Shown here: piece by piece, positions 39,331-48,802 of the stretch | Layout of the letters: each line of letters starts with the position of its first letter | Position numbering within the stretch: position 1 is the stretch's first letter | Assembly (NCBI GenBank): GCA_013298125.1 | Contig: JAAFJP010000009.1 | Coordinates: forward strand, 62,001 to 126,000 | Direction of reading: 5' to 3' | Source: Cytophagales bacterium | Lineage (GTDB): Bacteria; Bacteroidota; Bacteroidia; Cytophagales; Spirosomataceae | DNA: 64,000 nt | Translations under genes and position numbers: made by a program | Notes under the pieces: model-generated | The model's database searches: none | What the model was told of the DNA's origin: nothing | Seen by the model: only the letters and a program-made list of their open reading frames with translations

Positions 39331-39987
39331 TCACATCTTGCTAATCCTATCCTCAATATAAACTTTACAACGTTTTAAAATTGATAAAATCTTGAATAAT
39401 TCTTCTTTTTTAGTAGCATCGTAAGAAGTAGATACGGCATAATGATTTTCTTCTAAAACAATAAATTGCCAAAATTTACCCGTGATATACACACCATAAA
39501 TTGGGTTTTGCTCATTATTAAATGTCTGAGTCGCCAACATTGCAATCAACAATTGACCGAGTGGGTCGCTTGGTGTTGTTTTGTTTAGCAGTTTGTATTC
39601 GTGTAAAAAGAAGAACGGCTGTCTGGGGATTTGCTCGCCCATTGCCACAAAAAATTCTACTCGTCCACGTAAAAGAACATTGTTTTGATGAATGTCTTTT
39701 CTGACCGTTTCTACGGTTCGTTGAGAGAACGATGAATAGACTTTGGGCTTTGAAAAATTAACCAAGTTAATGATGTGAGCAATGAAAAAGAATTTCAATT
39801 CATCTTCATTCCAAGCATCGACTTTGCGGACTAATTCGGGATATAAATTATTGATAATGATGTTCTCAAAATCCGTGGGAGCATCATTAGCACTGAGCCA
39901 TTCGGTCAGTGAGGGCAAGCTATCAACCCGCTCCGTTCCAAAAGTCAGCTCAATTTCTTCGTATTTCCACTTTTCAAATGATTTCAT
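39331..39987 (-). CDS. Hypothetical protein, possible PD-(D/E)XK fold
   Basis: 218 aa. Not recognised with certainty. It has a helical N-terminal half (SLTEWLSANDAPTDFENIIINNLYPEL broken here) and a central sheet GRVEFFVAMGEQIP and FFFLHEYKLLNK that could supply the E-x-K arm of a PD-(D/E)XK nuclease. The C-terminal half is KFWQFIVLEENHYAVSTSYD and ILKRCKVYIEDRISKM. There is no signal or membrane segment. This resembles uncharacterised Bacteroidota proteins that occur in multiple copies. A CGATTCTGGAGAATCG palindrome lies just upstream. Confidence 0.6.
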   Translation of the reverse strand: MKSFEKWKYEEIELTFGTERVDSLPSLTEWLSANDAPTDFENIIINNLYPELVRKVDAWNEDELKFFFIAHIINLVNFSKPKVYSSFSQRTVETVRKDIHQNNVLLRGRVEFFVAMGEQIPRQPFFFLHEYKLLNKTTPSDPLGQLLIAMLATQTFNNEQNPIYGVYITGKFWQFIVLEENHYAVSTSYDATKKEELFKILSILKRCKVYIEDRISKM

Positions 39988-40004
39988 GTTTTTATCTCAT
40001 TTTT

Positions 40005-40020
40005 CGATTCTGGAGAATCG
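40005..40020. repeat. CGATTCTGGAGAATCG palindrome, single copy
   Basis: It is identical to the 11844-11859 copy and is followed by a similar tail (AGATACACTT here, TGGTACACTT there). It lies between the cdsA stop and the upstream hypothetical gene. Confidence 0.75.
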
Positions 40021-40032
40021 AGATACACTTTT

Positions 40033-40869
40033 TTACGAAAATAATTTAAGGAATGTAATAATAAAAGGTATTGACAACAAAAGTCCATCAAACCTATCCA
40101 AAAAACCACCATGCCCAGGAATGGTCGAGGCTGAGTCTTTGATGTTGATACTCCGTTTGAAAAGTGATTCTACCAAATCCCCGTACGTACCCGCTACTAC
40201 GATAATTGCCCCGCAACCTAACCATTGCCATTGTTTGAGGTCATGGAAATACAAAGATAAAACGTAAGCCACTATCATTGACGTAACGAATCCGCCGACA
40301 CTTCCTTCCCAAGATTTTTTGGGTGAAACTCTTTCAAATAATTTAGTTTTACCAAATCGTGTACCCGCAAAATATGCCCCTGTATCACTCGCCCACAGGA
40401 GGAAGAGACAGCCCAGCGGTTTTTGCCAACTGAAAGTATTGAGTTCTAAAAATGCTAAGATAATAACTAAGGCAAAGGGCAAAGCCACATAAATCACACC
40501 CAAAAAGGTATAAGCGATATTTCTAAATGGTTTATCGTCTTTGGCTTTGTACAATTTTATAAAGAAAATCGAAGCCATCAAAGGCGAAAGGATATAATAA
40601 TTTGATTCTGCAACTACGCCCTTTTCAATAAGATAAGTTATCGTAATCAAAACAAATCCGCAGAAAGTTCCGTAGTAAGTCAAGGGTTCGTTGCCGTTGA
40701 GACCTAAGAGTTTATAAAATTCTAATTGTGCCAAAATCGCAATCAGGGCGAAGAGACCATAAAATGTCCAGTCGCTGTACACGATACAGAATATCAGGAA
40801 CGGAACAGCAATAATTGCCGCAATTACCCGCTGTTGCAGGTTTGACATTGTTTGTAATTTTTCTTTCAT
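40033..40869 (-). CDS. cdsA: Phosphatidate cytidylyltransferase (CDP-diglyceride synthase)
   Basis: 278 aa, several membrane helices. The C-terminal signature (S-x-LKR-x2-K-D-x-G-x3-PGHGG-x2-DR) is visible as SLFKRSINIKDSASTIPGHGG followed by FLDRFDG. It makes CDP-diacylglycerol from phosphatidate and CTP in the inner membrane. ATG at 40869 or an internal ATG at residue 8 (MSNLQQR) could be used. It follows the DUF2007 gene on the same strand, with a short word palindrome between. Confidence 0.92.
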   Translation of the reverse strand: MKEKLQTMSNLQQRVIAAIIAVPFLIFCIVYSDWTFYGLFALIAILAQLEFYKLLGLNGNEPLTYYGTFCGFVLITITYLIEKGVVAESNYYILSPLMASIFFIKLYKAKDDKPFRNIAYTFLGVIYVALPFALVIILAFLELNTFSWQKPLGCLFLLWASDTGAYFAGTRFGKTKLFERVSPKKSWEGSVGGFVTSMIVAYVLSLYFHDLKQWQWLGCGAIIVVAGTYGDLVESLFKRSINIKDSASTIPGHGGFLDRFDGLLLSIPFIITFLKLFS

Positions 40870-40887
40870 TTAATATTTTTGGGTTAG

Positions 40888-40944
40888 TTTGATTTCCTAT
40901 TGTGGATATGAATAAATCCGAAATCCACACTCGGAAATCCACAA
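40888..40944. repeat. Word palindrome (ATTGTGGAT / ATCCACAAT)
   Basis: TTGTGGAT (40900-40907) is mirrored by ATCCACAA (40937-40944), and AATCCACAC, GGAAATCCACA repeat the word in between. The right end touches the stop codon of DUF2007. Confidence 0.6.
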
Positions 40945-41154
40945 TCAATTCAGTCCTCCTTCGTTTTCTAATAAAAATTTTGCCAAAACGGCATCTTTCA
41001 TCGGTACATGAACTTCACAAAGTCCGAACAAATAAGAACTATCTTGTTTATTCAAAACTACGGCTTCAATCTGATGTTCGTCCATCAAATAGGCTTTGGC
41101 TAATTGTGCTTTGATGGTACTTGTCGATTCGTATATTTTCTTCCAGTCAGTCAT
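40945..41154 (-). CDS. DUF2007 small protein
   Basis: 69 aa. Short alpha/beta domain with the family start WKKIYESTSTIKAQLAKAYL and the strand VHVPMKDAVLAKFLLEN. Related small domains occur as stand-alone cytoplasmic proteins of unknown ('putative signal transducing') role. It is upstream of cdsA on the same strand, and a large word palindrome separates it from the CPBP gene. Confidence 0.75.
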   Translation of the reverse strand: MTDWKKIYESTSTIKAQLAKAYLMDEHQIEAVVLNKQDSSYLFGLCEVHVPMKDAVLAKFLLENEGGLN

Positions 41155-41302
41155 TGGTTTGTTATTGGTTTATTGGTTATTGGAAACTGGTTTATTGGTT
41201 ACTTGCCGATTGGTTCTTTTTGAATTGTCTCTGATTACTGTCTATTTCCAAATAACCATTAAACCGATAAACCAGTAACTAATAAACCATTAACTAATAA
41301 CT
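41155..41302. repeat. Word palindrome (TTGGTTTATTGGTTATTGG / AACCAGTAACTAATAAACC)
   Basis: The left half repeats TTGGTTTATTGGTTATTGG and ACTGGTTTATTGGTTAC. The right half repeats AACCGATAAACCAGTAAC and AATAAACCATTAAC. It extends into the CPBP gene, whose last residues (VIS) and stop codon are encoded by the right half. Confidence 0.8.
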
Positions 41303-42213
41303 CTCTTCCCCCAGAACCATCTCAATAATAATGCCGTCAAAACCAAAGACCCTAACGCCATACCCAAAGGTACAGATTTAGTATCTTCAATATCAAATTC
41401 AACAGATTTTGTGGAATATAAATATGCCATGTAAAGCGTGAAACCATTATTAACAAAATGGGCAAACATCGGAATCCATAGGTTCTTTGTCCAGTAATAC
41501 AAATAGCCAAATAATGCCCCTAAGAGCATTCTGGGTACAAATCCGTAGAATTGGAAGTGAATAAAGCTAAACGTAAAAGCCGCAAACCAAATCGCTACGT
41601 GAGGATTATTCGTTGCTTTAAGAATAAGATTTTGCAATACGCCTCTAAATAATAATTCCTCACTCACACCCGCCAGAATCGCCACCACAACCATCGCAAC
41701 AATCAGTTGAGAAACAGAGGTAAAATTAGTCAAATACTTCGTCAATTCAGCCGTAGATTCTTCCGATTCTTTCATCCATTTGGTGATACTTTTCATGCTC
41801 TCGGGCAACTGCATTCCCTGATTCCATTCGATAATCAAAGCATCAAAACCCATGAAGCCAATCACTAAAAAAGCTACTAAAAATAATGTTGATACAGGAA
41901 TATTGTTGAAACCTAATGTATGAACAGCTTGTTTTTCGATAACATACCAATAAAATAATCCTGCCCCGATAAATGGAAGTGGTGTAGAGAAAGTTTGCAA
42001 CACCATTACCGCATTGTACATATTGGGATATTCACGCAAATGACTCTGAAAATCAGCTACTTGGGCAAAAGGCATTCCTGTTATTTGTGTAAAAATAAAA
42101 ATACCAATGCCCGAACCAATTGCCATAAAGACAAAAGTTAGACCCACCAAAATCAAGATTTTAGCGAGGAGTGGTTGTTTAGTTTGTGGCTGAAAAGTAT
42201 CGTTTTGTATCAT
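41290..42213 (-). CDS. CPBP family intramembrane glutamic endopeptidase
   Basis: 307 aa from the ATG at 42211-42213 (MIQNDTFQPQTK). Six to eight membrane helices. The catalytic motifs EELLFRGVLQN (about 190-200), FIHFQFYG and HFVNNGF are those of the Abi/CAAX-like (CPBP) family of intramembrane proteases. The substrate is unknown: prenyl-protein maturation in eukaryotes, bacteriocin immunity or envelope roles in bacteria. Its final codons come from a word palindrome. It is divergent from dusB across a 114-nt gap that is itself mostly palindrome. Confidence 0.9.
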   Translation of the reverse strand: MIQNDTFQPQTKQPLLAKILILVGLTFVFMAIGSGIGIFIFTQITGMPFAQVADFQSHLREYPNMYNAVMVLQTFSTPLPFIGAGLFYWYVIEKQAVHTLGFNNIPVSTLFLVAFLVIGFMGFDALIIEWNQGMQLPESMKSITKWMKESEESTAELTKYLTNFTSVSQLIVAMVVVAILAGVSEELLFRGVLQNLILKATNNPHVAIWFAAFTFSFIHFQFYGFVPRMLLGALFGYLYYWTKNLWIPMFAHFVNNGFTLYMAYLYSTKSVEFDIEDTKSVPLGMALGSLVLTALLLRWFWGKRVIS

Positions 42214-42241
42214 AATGGTTGTAAATTTACGCAAGAGTTGT

Positions 42242-42319
42242 CAATTAACAGTGAACAATTAACAATGAACAGTTATGGACATTAAAAAATGTTAATTACT
42301 CATTGCTAATTGTTAATTG
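42242..42319. repeat. Word palindrome (CAATTAACAGTGAACAATTAAC)
   Basis: The left part 42242-42270 (words ATTAACAATGAAC) is mirrored by 42291-42319 (GTTAATTACTCATTGC, AATTGTTAATTG). It fills the gap between the divergent CPBP and dusB genes and would be in the 5' leader of both. Confidence 0.75.
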
Positions 42320-42327
42320 AAAAGAAC

Positions 42328-43329
42328 ATGGTTAAAATTAAAGACATAGAATTAGGCGATTTTCCGTTGTTGCTTGCACCAATGGAAGATGTTTCTGACC
42401 CCCCGTTTCGTGCAGTATGCAAGGCAAACGGGGCTGATTTGATGTACACTGAGTTTATTTCCTCAGAGGGACTAATTCGTGATGCCGCAAAATCAGTGCA
42501 GAAATTGGATATTTTTGAGTACGAACGCCCTATCGGTATTCAGTTGTTTGGTTCGGATATTGAAACGATGCGGGCTTGTGGAGAAATTGCCGCAAATGCA
42601 GGTCCAGATTTGGTGGACATCAATTACGGTTGCCCCGTGAAGCAAGTGGCTTGTCGTGGGGCAGGTGCGGCTTTATTGCAGGATATTCCAAAAATGGTTT
42701 TGATGACAAAAGCTGTTGTAGAATCAACAACTTTGCCCGTAACCGTCAAAACACGTTTGGGTTGGGACGATACCACCAAAAATATTGAAGAAGTCGCAGA
42801 GCGTTTGCAAGATATTGGTATTGAGGCACTTACCATTCACGGACGTACACGAGCCCAACTGTACAAAGGCGATGCCGACTGGCGATTGATTGCGAAAGTG
42901 AGAGAAAATCCAAGAATTAGGATTCCGATTTTTGGAAATGGAGATATAGATTCACCCGAAAAAGCTATGGAATATCGCAATCGTTATGGCGTGGACGGTA
43001 TCATGATTGGGCGGGCTGCCATTGGTTATCCGTGGATTTTTAATGAAATAAAACACTTCTTCAAAACGGGCGAACACTTAACTCCACCCACGATTGACGA
43101 CAGAATTGACGTTTGTAGAAAACACTTAGATTTCAGCATTCGTTGGAAAGGAAACCATGTCGGAATCGTAGAAATGAGACGGCACTACTCCAATTATTTC
43201 AAAGGAATTTCGCACTTCAAAGAGTTCAGAATGAGGTTAGTAACTTCAATGAATTATGAAGAAATTATTAGTATTTTGGATGAAGTCTCGGTGTTTTATG
43301 GACAAGAGGAAATGATGGTTTTAGCGTAA
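42328..43329 (+). CDS. dusB: tRNA-dihydrouridine synthase
   Basis: 333 aa from the ATG at 42328 ([12 protein letters not shown]). The upstream TTG frame lies in the palindrome and is not used. FMN-binding [12 protein letters not shown] (about 17-28), the catalytic-cysteine loop [20 protein letters not shown] (around Cys92), [17 protein letters not shown] and GNGDI support dihydrouridine synthase of the DusB branch. It reduces uridine in the D-loop of tRNA. It is followed by pdxH after 11 nt, so an operon is likely. Confidence 0.93.
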   Translation: MVKIKDIELGDFPLLLAPMEDVSDPPFRAVCKANGADLMYTEFISSEGLIRDAAKSVQKLDIFEYERPIGIQLFGSDIETMRACGEIAANAGPDLVDINYGCPVKQVACRGAGAALLQDIPKMVLMTKAVVESTTLPVTVKTRLGWDDTTKNIEEVAERLQDIGIEALTIHGRTRAQLYKGDADWRLIAKVRENPRIRIPIFGNGDIDSPEKAMEYRNRYGVDGIMIGRAAIGYPWIFNEIKHFFKTGEHLTPPTIDDRIDVCRKHLDFSIRWKGNHVGIVEMRRHYSNYFKGISHFKEFRMRLVTSMNYEEIISILDEVSVFYGQEEMMVLA

Positions 43330-43340
43330 AAACAATAAAA

Positions 43341-43979
43341 ATGACAGATATAGCCGCTCTTCGTGAGAATTATACCAAAGGTAGTTTAGAGGTTTCGGAC
43401 GTGAGCCTCTCCCCTATCGACCAATTCCAAAAATGGTTTGATGAAGCCGTTTCGAGTGAATTACTTGAACCCAATGCCCTTTTGCTCTCGACGGTTTCAA
43501 ACGAAGGAAAACCCTCCGCCAGAGTTGTTCTATTGAAAGGATTAGATAATGGTTTTAAGTTTTATACCAATTATTTGAGTCGAAAAGGCACAGAATTAAT
43601 TGAGAACCCAAATGCCTGTATTACCTTTTTTTGGAATGAATTAGAACGTCAAGTTAGGATTGAGGGAAAGATTGAAAAAGTGTCCTCAGAAGAATCCGAT
43701 GCTTATTTTCAAAGTCGTCCAAAAGGGAGTCAGATTGGAGCTTGGACATCAAACCAAAGCATGGTGATTGAAAATCGTGAGGTTTTGGAAGAAAGAGAGA
43801 AACACCTCATTGAAAAGTTTGGTGATAATCCCATCCCCCGCCCTCCACATTGGGGCGGATACAGGCTCGTACCTACATACATAGAATTTTGGCAAGGTCG
43901 CCCGTCTCGTTTGCACGATAGGATTGCCTATACTTTGTTAGAAAATAGCGAATGGAGGATTGAGAGGCTTTCACCATAG
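43341..43979 (+). CDS. pdxH: Pyridoxamine 5'-phosphate oxidase
   Basis: 212 aa. Motifs: N-terminal REN(Y)[26 protein letters not shown] (about 73-93 in two pieces) for FMN, and the C-terminal [21 protein letters not shown] with the conserved RLHDR, which binds PLP. It oxidises pyridoxamine/pyridoxine 5'-phosphate to PLP using O2. It is co-transcribed with dusB. It is relevant to the PLP enzymes of the window only in a general sense. Confidence 0.95.
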   Translation: MTDIAALRENYTKGSLEVSDVSLSPIDQFQKWFDEAVSSELLEPNALLLSTVSNEGKPSARVVLLKGLDNGFKFYTNYLSRKGTELIENPNACITFFWNELERQVRIEGKIEKVSSEESDAYFQSRPKGSQIGAWTSNQSMVIENREVLEEREKHLIEKFGDNPIPRPPHWGGYRLVPTYIEFWQGRPSRLHDRIAYTLLENSEWRIERLSP

Positions 43980-43991
43980 ATTGTTAGCGAT

Positions 43992-44050
43992 AATTTTCAA
44001 TGCTAAAGTTTCGGACTCCGTAATCACCTGAACATTTTGCATTGAAAATT
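43992..44050. repeat. Inverted repeat AATTTTCAATGC / GCATTGAAAATT
   Basis: Perfect 12-bp arms (43992-44003 and 44039-44050) after pdxH. It shares its word with 24535-24609. A plausible 3' hairpin for the dusB-pdxH mRNA, but without a T-run. Confidence 0.7.
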
Positions 44051-44211
44051 GATCAAGTACGCATATAAAAATAGTTTATGCTATTATTTAATCATAAGTA
44101 TTTGATAGTCACACACGACAGGTTTAATATAGAATCAGGAAATAATAAATTATATTTTTCTTTTACCTTTTTCACCTCCTTTCACCATTTTCACCTTTCA
44201 AACCTTTTCCT

Positions 44212-44219
44212 TATCTTTG
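44212..44219 (+). promoter_or_regulatory. Bacteroidota -7 element (TATCTTTG)
   Basis: A perfect TAnnTTTG, 22 nt before the pyrH start codon, preceded by a pyrimidine-rich tract (ACCTTTTTCACC and repeats). Confidence 0.6.
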
Positions 44220-44241
44220 CCTCCGCAAAAAACCTTACATC

Positions 44242-44952
44242 ATGGACAAACCCAAGTACAAACGAATTCTTCTTAAATTATCAGGCGAAGCCCTAAGTGC
44301 GGGCGGTGAAGTTATAGACCCTGCCATCTTGGAGCAATACGCTCAGGAAATCAGAAAAGTAAAAGATTTAGGCGTTGAAATTGCCATTGTGATTGGTGGA
44401 GGCAATATTTTCAGAGGTGCTGCCGCCGCAAAAGTGGGCATTGACCGTGTGCAAGGCGACTATATGGGTATGCTCGCAACCCTCATCAACGGCATGGCAA
44501 TTCAGGCATCCTTAGAAAAACACGGAATGTTTACACGTCTTCTGACTGCCATCAAAATGGATGCTGTTTGTGAGCCTTTCATTCGCCGTAGAGCCATCAG
44601 ACATTTAGAAAAAGGACGTATCGTAATCTTTGGAGCTGGTACTGGAAACCCTTATTTCACGACTGATTCAACCGCCGCTTTGCGTGCCGTAGAAGTAGAA
44701 GCTGAGGTGGTTTTGAAAGGTACAAGAGTCGATGGTGTTTATACTGCCGACCCTGAAAAAGACCCCAACGCAACAAAATACGACACTTTATCGTTTTCAG
44801 AAGCAATTGCAAAAGGTCTAAAAATTATGGACACAACGGCATTTACTTTGTGCCAAGAAAATAAAGTTCCGATTATTGTTTTTGACATGAACAAACCCAA
44901 TAATCTATTACATTTAGCCCAAGGCGAAACCGTAGGAACGCTAATTAGTTAA
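44242..44952 (+). CDS. pyrH: UMP kinase
   Basis: 236 aa, normal length. The amino-acid-kinase fold with [12 protein letters not shown] (5-16), [11 protein letters not shown] (about 50-60), [19 protein letters not shown] and [17 protein letters not shown] is diagnostic for bacterial UMP kinase. It phosphorylates UMP to UDP. It is paired with frr as in most bacteria, separated by 98 nt that hold a word palindrome. Its own -7 element is clear. Confidence 0.96.
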   Translation: MDKPKYKRILLKLSGEALSAGGEVIDPAILEQYAQEIRKVKDLGVEIAIVIGGGNIFRGAAAAKVGIDRVQGDYMGMLATLINGMAIQASLEKHGMFTRLLTAIKMDAVCEPFIRRRAIRHLEKGRIVIFGAGTGNPYFTTDSTAALRAVEVEAEVVLKGTRVDGVYTADPEKDPNATKYDTLSFSEAIAKGLKIMDTTAFTLCQENKVPIIVFDMNKPNNLLHLAQGETVGTLIS

Positions 44953-45047
44953 TGAATGAATTTTGAATGAGTGAATGATAGAATAAAGATATTTACTCAT
45001 TTTGTTATTCACTCATTCTTTCATTCACTCATTCTATCATTAAATTA
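44953..45047. repeat. Word palindrome (AATGAATGAATTTTGAATGAGTG)
   Basis: The left half AATGAATGAATTTTG, AATGAGTGAATGATAG is mirrored by TTCACTCATTCTTTC ATTCACTCATTCTATCATT on the right. It lies between pyrH and frr. Confidence 0.8.
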
Positions 45048-45050
45048 AAA

Positions 45051-45611
45051 ATGGAGGAAATAGAATTTTATATTGACGCAGCCAAAGAAACCATGGATGG
45101 TGCGTTGAAACATTTAGCCATTGAATTATCAAAAATTCGTGCAGGAAGAGCCACTCCTTCGATGTTGGATGGCATTCAGGTAGATTATTACGGAATGATG
45201 ACTCCGCTCACGGGGGCAGCTTCTATCAGTACACCCGATGCAAGAACAATCTTGGTGAAACCTTTTGAAAAAAAGATGATTCAAGAATGTGAAAAAGCTA
45301 TCAGAAACTCAAATATTGGTTTGAATCCGATGAATGACGGTGAAAATATCCGTCTGAATATTCCACCACTGACAGAAGAACGTCGTCGTGATTTAGTAAA
45401 AAGAGTAAAAACTGAAATCGAAACGGCAAAAATTAATGTCCGCAACGTGCGTCAGGATGCTAATAATAGTATCAAGAAATTGAAGGCGGACGGTGTTTCG
45501 GAAGATGCCATCAAAGAAGGCGAAGATCGTGTACAGAACATGACAAATAGCTACATCACTAAGGTGGATGCTACTTTTGCTGAGAAAGAGAAGGATATTA
45601 TGTCAGTGTAG
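45051..45611 (+). CDS. frr: Ribosome recycling factor
   Basis: 186 aa, the standard length. Family motifs are AIELSKIRAGRATPSMLDGI (about 24-43), VKPFEKKMIQECEKAI and LTEERRRDLVKRVK, with the helical C-terminus. With EF-G it splits ribosomes after termination. It follows pyrH, and a strong terminator hairpin lies 72 nt after the stop. Confidence 0.96.
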   Translation: MEEIEFYIDAAKETMDGALKHLAIELSKIRAGRATPSMLDGIQVDYYGMMTPLTGAASISTPDARTILVKPFEKKMIQECEKAIRNSNIGLNPMNDGENIRLNIPPLTEERRRDLVKRVKTEIETAKINVRNVRQDANNSIKKLKADGVSEDAIKEGEDRVQNMTNSYITKVDATFAEKEKDIMSV

Positions 45612-45683
45612 ATTATTATTTGTTACCAGTGTATTGGGGAATTTTCAATTCATAACTAATTGAATACCAATATATTAAACTAT

Positions 45684-45721
45684 AAAAAAATCCTGTCTAT
45701 TGATTTAGACAGGATTTTTTC
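45684..45721. terminator. Bidirectional intrinsic terminator after frr
   Basis: The stem AAAAATCCTGTCTA / TTAGACAGGATTTTT with a short loop has an A-run on the left and a T-run on the right. It serves frr and, on the other strand, the split surface-protein gene. Confidence 0.9.
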
Positions 45722-46077
45722 ATTATTGGAACGTTCTTCTAATTTCTCTTAGTACTCAAGGGTAAACAGACTGGTACAGGAGAGCATACTGCAACAGAAC
45801 ATGAACTTACTGCCGATACGGGTATTTCAAAATAACAACTCGGATTTTGGAAATCTCTTACTGTTAAAATGAACGCTGTTGTACCGTCTGCCTTGAATTT
45901 ACTTACGTTTACGGTACTACCCGAGGCTGTACCAAATCCATTAAGAGAAGTGCCTCCTTGTCCAGTTATTGCATCTTTTACAACTACAAATTTATTCAAA
46001 GAACCTCCGTTTATAATCGTCGCTTTTACGTCTATCGTGAAATAATCATCCGTAGCATCGTTGGTTGTCTGATTATT

Positions 46078-47283
46078 AATATTACTGGACAAATAATTTA
46101 TTGAAAGGAATCGGTACTTTAATTGTTACATTCATAAATTGTACTAAATCAAGAAACCGAGATAGCGTTATAAATCTCTGTTTGATTAAAGATTGTCCTT
46201 GTTTGAAAACAGAAATAACATCAAAAGCCCTTCCATCTTTATAGGTTTTCTTTCTGACAGGTTTATTTTTTCTTTCATCAAGAGCCGTTAATATAGAGAT
46301 GACATATGCCAAAACTACCATAGCAAACATCAATCTTATTTTGCACAGATTTGTCATTCTAAGAGCTTCAAGATTATATCCGTTTGTCTTTAAATGTTTG
46401 AATAAACACTCTATTTTCCATCTTAGTTTGTATAAATTTGGTGTATTTCGTTTATTCAAAATATTAGTCAAAACGTAGATTAAAGGTTCTTTTGAGTCAG
46501 TTTCTATCTTTTTAATGAACCATAAACGGAAAAGCTGACCTTCTACTTGAATAAGCCCAGAAGCCTGTCCTTTTTTGAGAGCTCTTTTCTGTAATTGACT
46601 ATATGATAGATTACCAGTTAGGTTATTTTTATACATATTTTGTCGAACTCGACAGGTAAAAACAAGTTCAAGTCTTATAAAATGACAAAACCATTCGTTA
46701 CCAATAAATTCTCGGTCAGCAATGATATTAGCACCCTGTAAAGGGCAACATTTACGAGCGTTTTCTAAAAAATGGATACGTTCTTGTTCGGACAATACCC
46801 CTTTATGTCGATAACATTGAAAATATACAGGAACAGCAATCCCCTGATAATCAACCGCTAATACTAAAATATGAAGTTTGAATGTACCGATATACCACTC
46901 GGTACCATCAAGATAACAAATACTCAGATTTAAGTTCAGCAAGTCTAAACAGTAGCATAGAATAAAATACCAAAGATTTCCAAACGAATTAAGTAAGATA
47001 AAACGAGTCAATCTTTTGTAATGGCTTTCAGTCTCAGTTTTAGATTTTTCCGTGATTTTACCAACCTCATTACGAAGTTCATAGAGGTTAGTTGTCTTAC
47101 CCTGAATAATACAACCAACGAAAATAAAAAGATTTTGAACGACGCTGAGTCGATAATTACCGTATTGTACGCTAAATTTGGGAATGTGAGGGTGCATTTT
47201 GATAGCTTGATTGTTCCGAAGACACAAAAGTCTATCTTAATCCCCTCATTTTCAATTTATTGTATTATTTGTCCAGTAGTATT
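46078..47283 (-). mobile_element. IS4-family insertion sequence, 1206 bp
   Basis: The terminal inverted repeats are AATATTACTGGACAAATAAT on the left (46078 on) and its inverse on the right (ending 47283), agreeing at 19 of 20 positions. They are bracketed by a perfect 9-bp target duplication. A single transposase gene fills the element, with its stop codon inside the left repeat. All parts are intact, so the element is probably recent and possibly active. Confidence 0.92.
46082..47227 (-). CDS. IS4-family DDE transposase
   Basis: 381 aa. The catalytic triad is visible: Asp107 in CYLDGTEWY, Asp171 in IIADREFIG and Glu273 in the C-terminal Y-(2)-R-(3)-E-(6)-K signature (YKLRWKIECLFKHLK, Tyr266, Arg269, Glu273, Lys280), which defines the IS4 family. 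The N-terminus (MCLRNNQAIK...) may start at this ATG or slightly downstream. The stop codon overlaps the terminal inverted repeat. No frameshift or truncation is seen. Confidence 0.93.
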   Translation of the reverse strand: MCLRNNQAIKMHPHIPKFSVQYGNYRLSVVQNLFIFVGCIIQGKTTNLYELRNEVGKITEKSKTETESHYKRLTRFILLNSFGNLWYFILCYCLDLLNLNLSICYLDGTEWYIGTFKLHILVLAVDYQGIAVPVYFQCYRHKGVLSEQERIHFLENARKCCPLQGANIIADREFIGNEWFCHFIRLELVFTCRVRQNMYKNNLTGNLSYSQLQKRALKKGQASGLIQVEGQLFRLWFIKKIETDSKEPLIYVLTNILNKRNTPNLYKLRWKIECLFKHLKTNGYNLEALRMTNLCKIRLMFAMVVLAYVISILTALDERKNKPVRKKTYKDGRAFDVISVFKQGQSLIKQRFITLSRFLDLVQFMNVTIKVPIPFNKLFVQ

Positions 47284-48802
47284 CTGATTATTATTACAAG
47301 TGCCTTTGACTATCGAAGCGACGACATTACACAAGGGACTATATAGACCTACGTCCAACGTTGGATTATCTTTCAATGCCGTTCCTGTTGGAGTCGGGTC
47401 AATGATGACTGACTGACTTTCGTAGAATCCCCCCACTAAGGTTACATCCGAATTCAAGGAATCAGGAACGCCAGCCGCATTTGGTTTTAATGAAATTTCG
47501 CAACCTGGGGCTAAACTACTCGTGATTACTCTGATTTTGTAAGAGGCTGAATCTAATTTTGTAAATTCATATTTACCATTACCATCAGTTGTGTCTTTCT
47601 TGAAGAGCGTTCCGTTTTTATATAACTCAATTTGTACATTTGGAACGCCTGGCTCACCAGTATCTTGCTTGCCGTTATTGTTGGCATCTTTCCAAACAAA
47701 ATTCCCTAATGTGCCTTTATCACAATCTTTGGTCGTAATTACCACTGGTTGAACAATTTGAACTGGACAAGATTTTGGATTAGTCGCACCCACTTGCATT
47801 TTTACATAAATGGTATCATTTGCTGCAAAAGTATTAGGGACAAATGAAGTTATTACTTTTCGCTGATTTGTTATCTTATCCACATAAAAAAACTCATAAG
47901 AATTAGCCGCTGGAACGGATGAAGCCGAAAGCGGAATAGGTGCTTCATTCTTACAAACCGTTGACGCTAATAACGTTAGGCTAATTTCGGGATATTTACC
48001 TTGACACAAATTGTTATATATCAACGTATCTGTTCCGTTGGTTAAAGTCATTGAATAGGGGATGTTATCTTCAATAGTATATGGTATCGAATATTTCCCC
48101 GCTGGACTTTCCGTAAACAACGAGCCTATTGGTAAAGGGATTTTAGTTAAAGAGTCTAATTTTAAAACACCTGTTTGTTTAACAACTTTCCAAGTTTCGC
48201 CTGGGGCAGAAGTAATCGTCATTAATTCATAAAGCTCTTTTTTCTCATCGAGATCATATTCTACTCTGAAACAAGTACATGGATCTACAATATCTAATTG
48301 TGGTCTTAATCTTAAACCTACGTCCAAAGTGGGATTATCCTTTAAGGCAGTTCCCGTTGGCGTTGGGTCAATGACTACGGTTTGACTTTCAAAGAATCCC
48401 CCTGTTAGTATAACATCAGAATCCAAAGAATCTGGGACTCCTGCCTCGTTTGGTTTCAACGAAATATCACAGTCTGCAGGAAGGCTACTGGTAATTACTC
48501 TGATTTTATAAGAGGCTGAGTCTAAATTTATAAAGCCATATTTACCCGAAGCATCCGTTGTGTCTTTACTGAATAATGTTCCGTTTTTGTATAGTTCAAT
48601 AATTACATTTTTTACACCTAATTCTCCCACATCTTGTTTACCGTTGTTATTGGTATCTTTCCAGACGAAATCCCCGAGAGAGCCTTTCAGACATGATTTT
48701 ATCGTAATTTTCACGGTATCAGAACAAGTAGTGCTCGTTGCCCAAATAAACTGATAAACTCCTGGTGTTAAGCCAGTTATCCCCGAAGTTGCTGAACTTG
48801 GT

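Larger units (their letters stand above)
46069..47292. other. 9-bp target-site duplication flanking the element
   Basis: CTGATTATT at 46069-46077 is repeated at 47284-47292, directly outside the inverted repeats. The two copies are identical. Confidence 0.9.
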
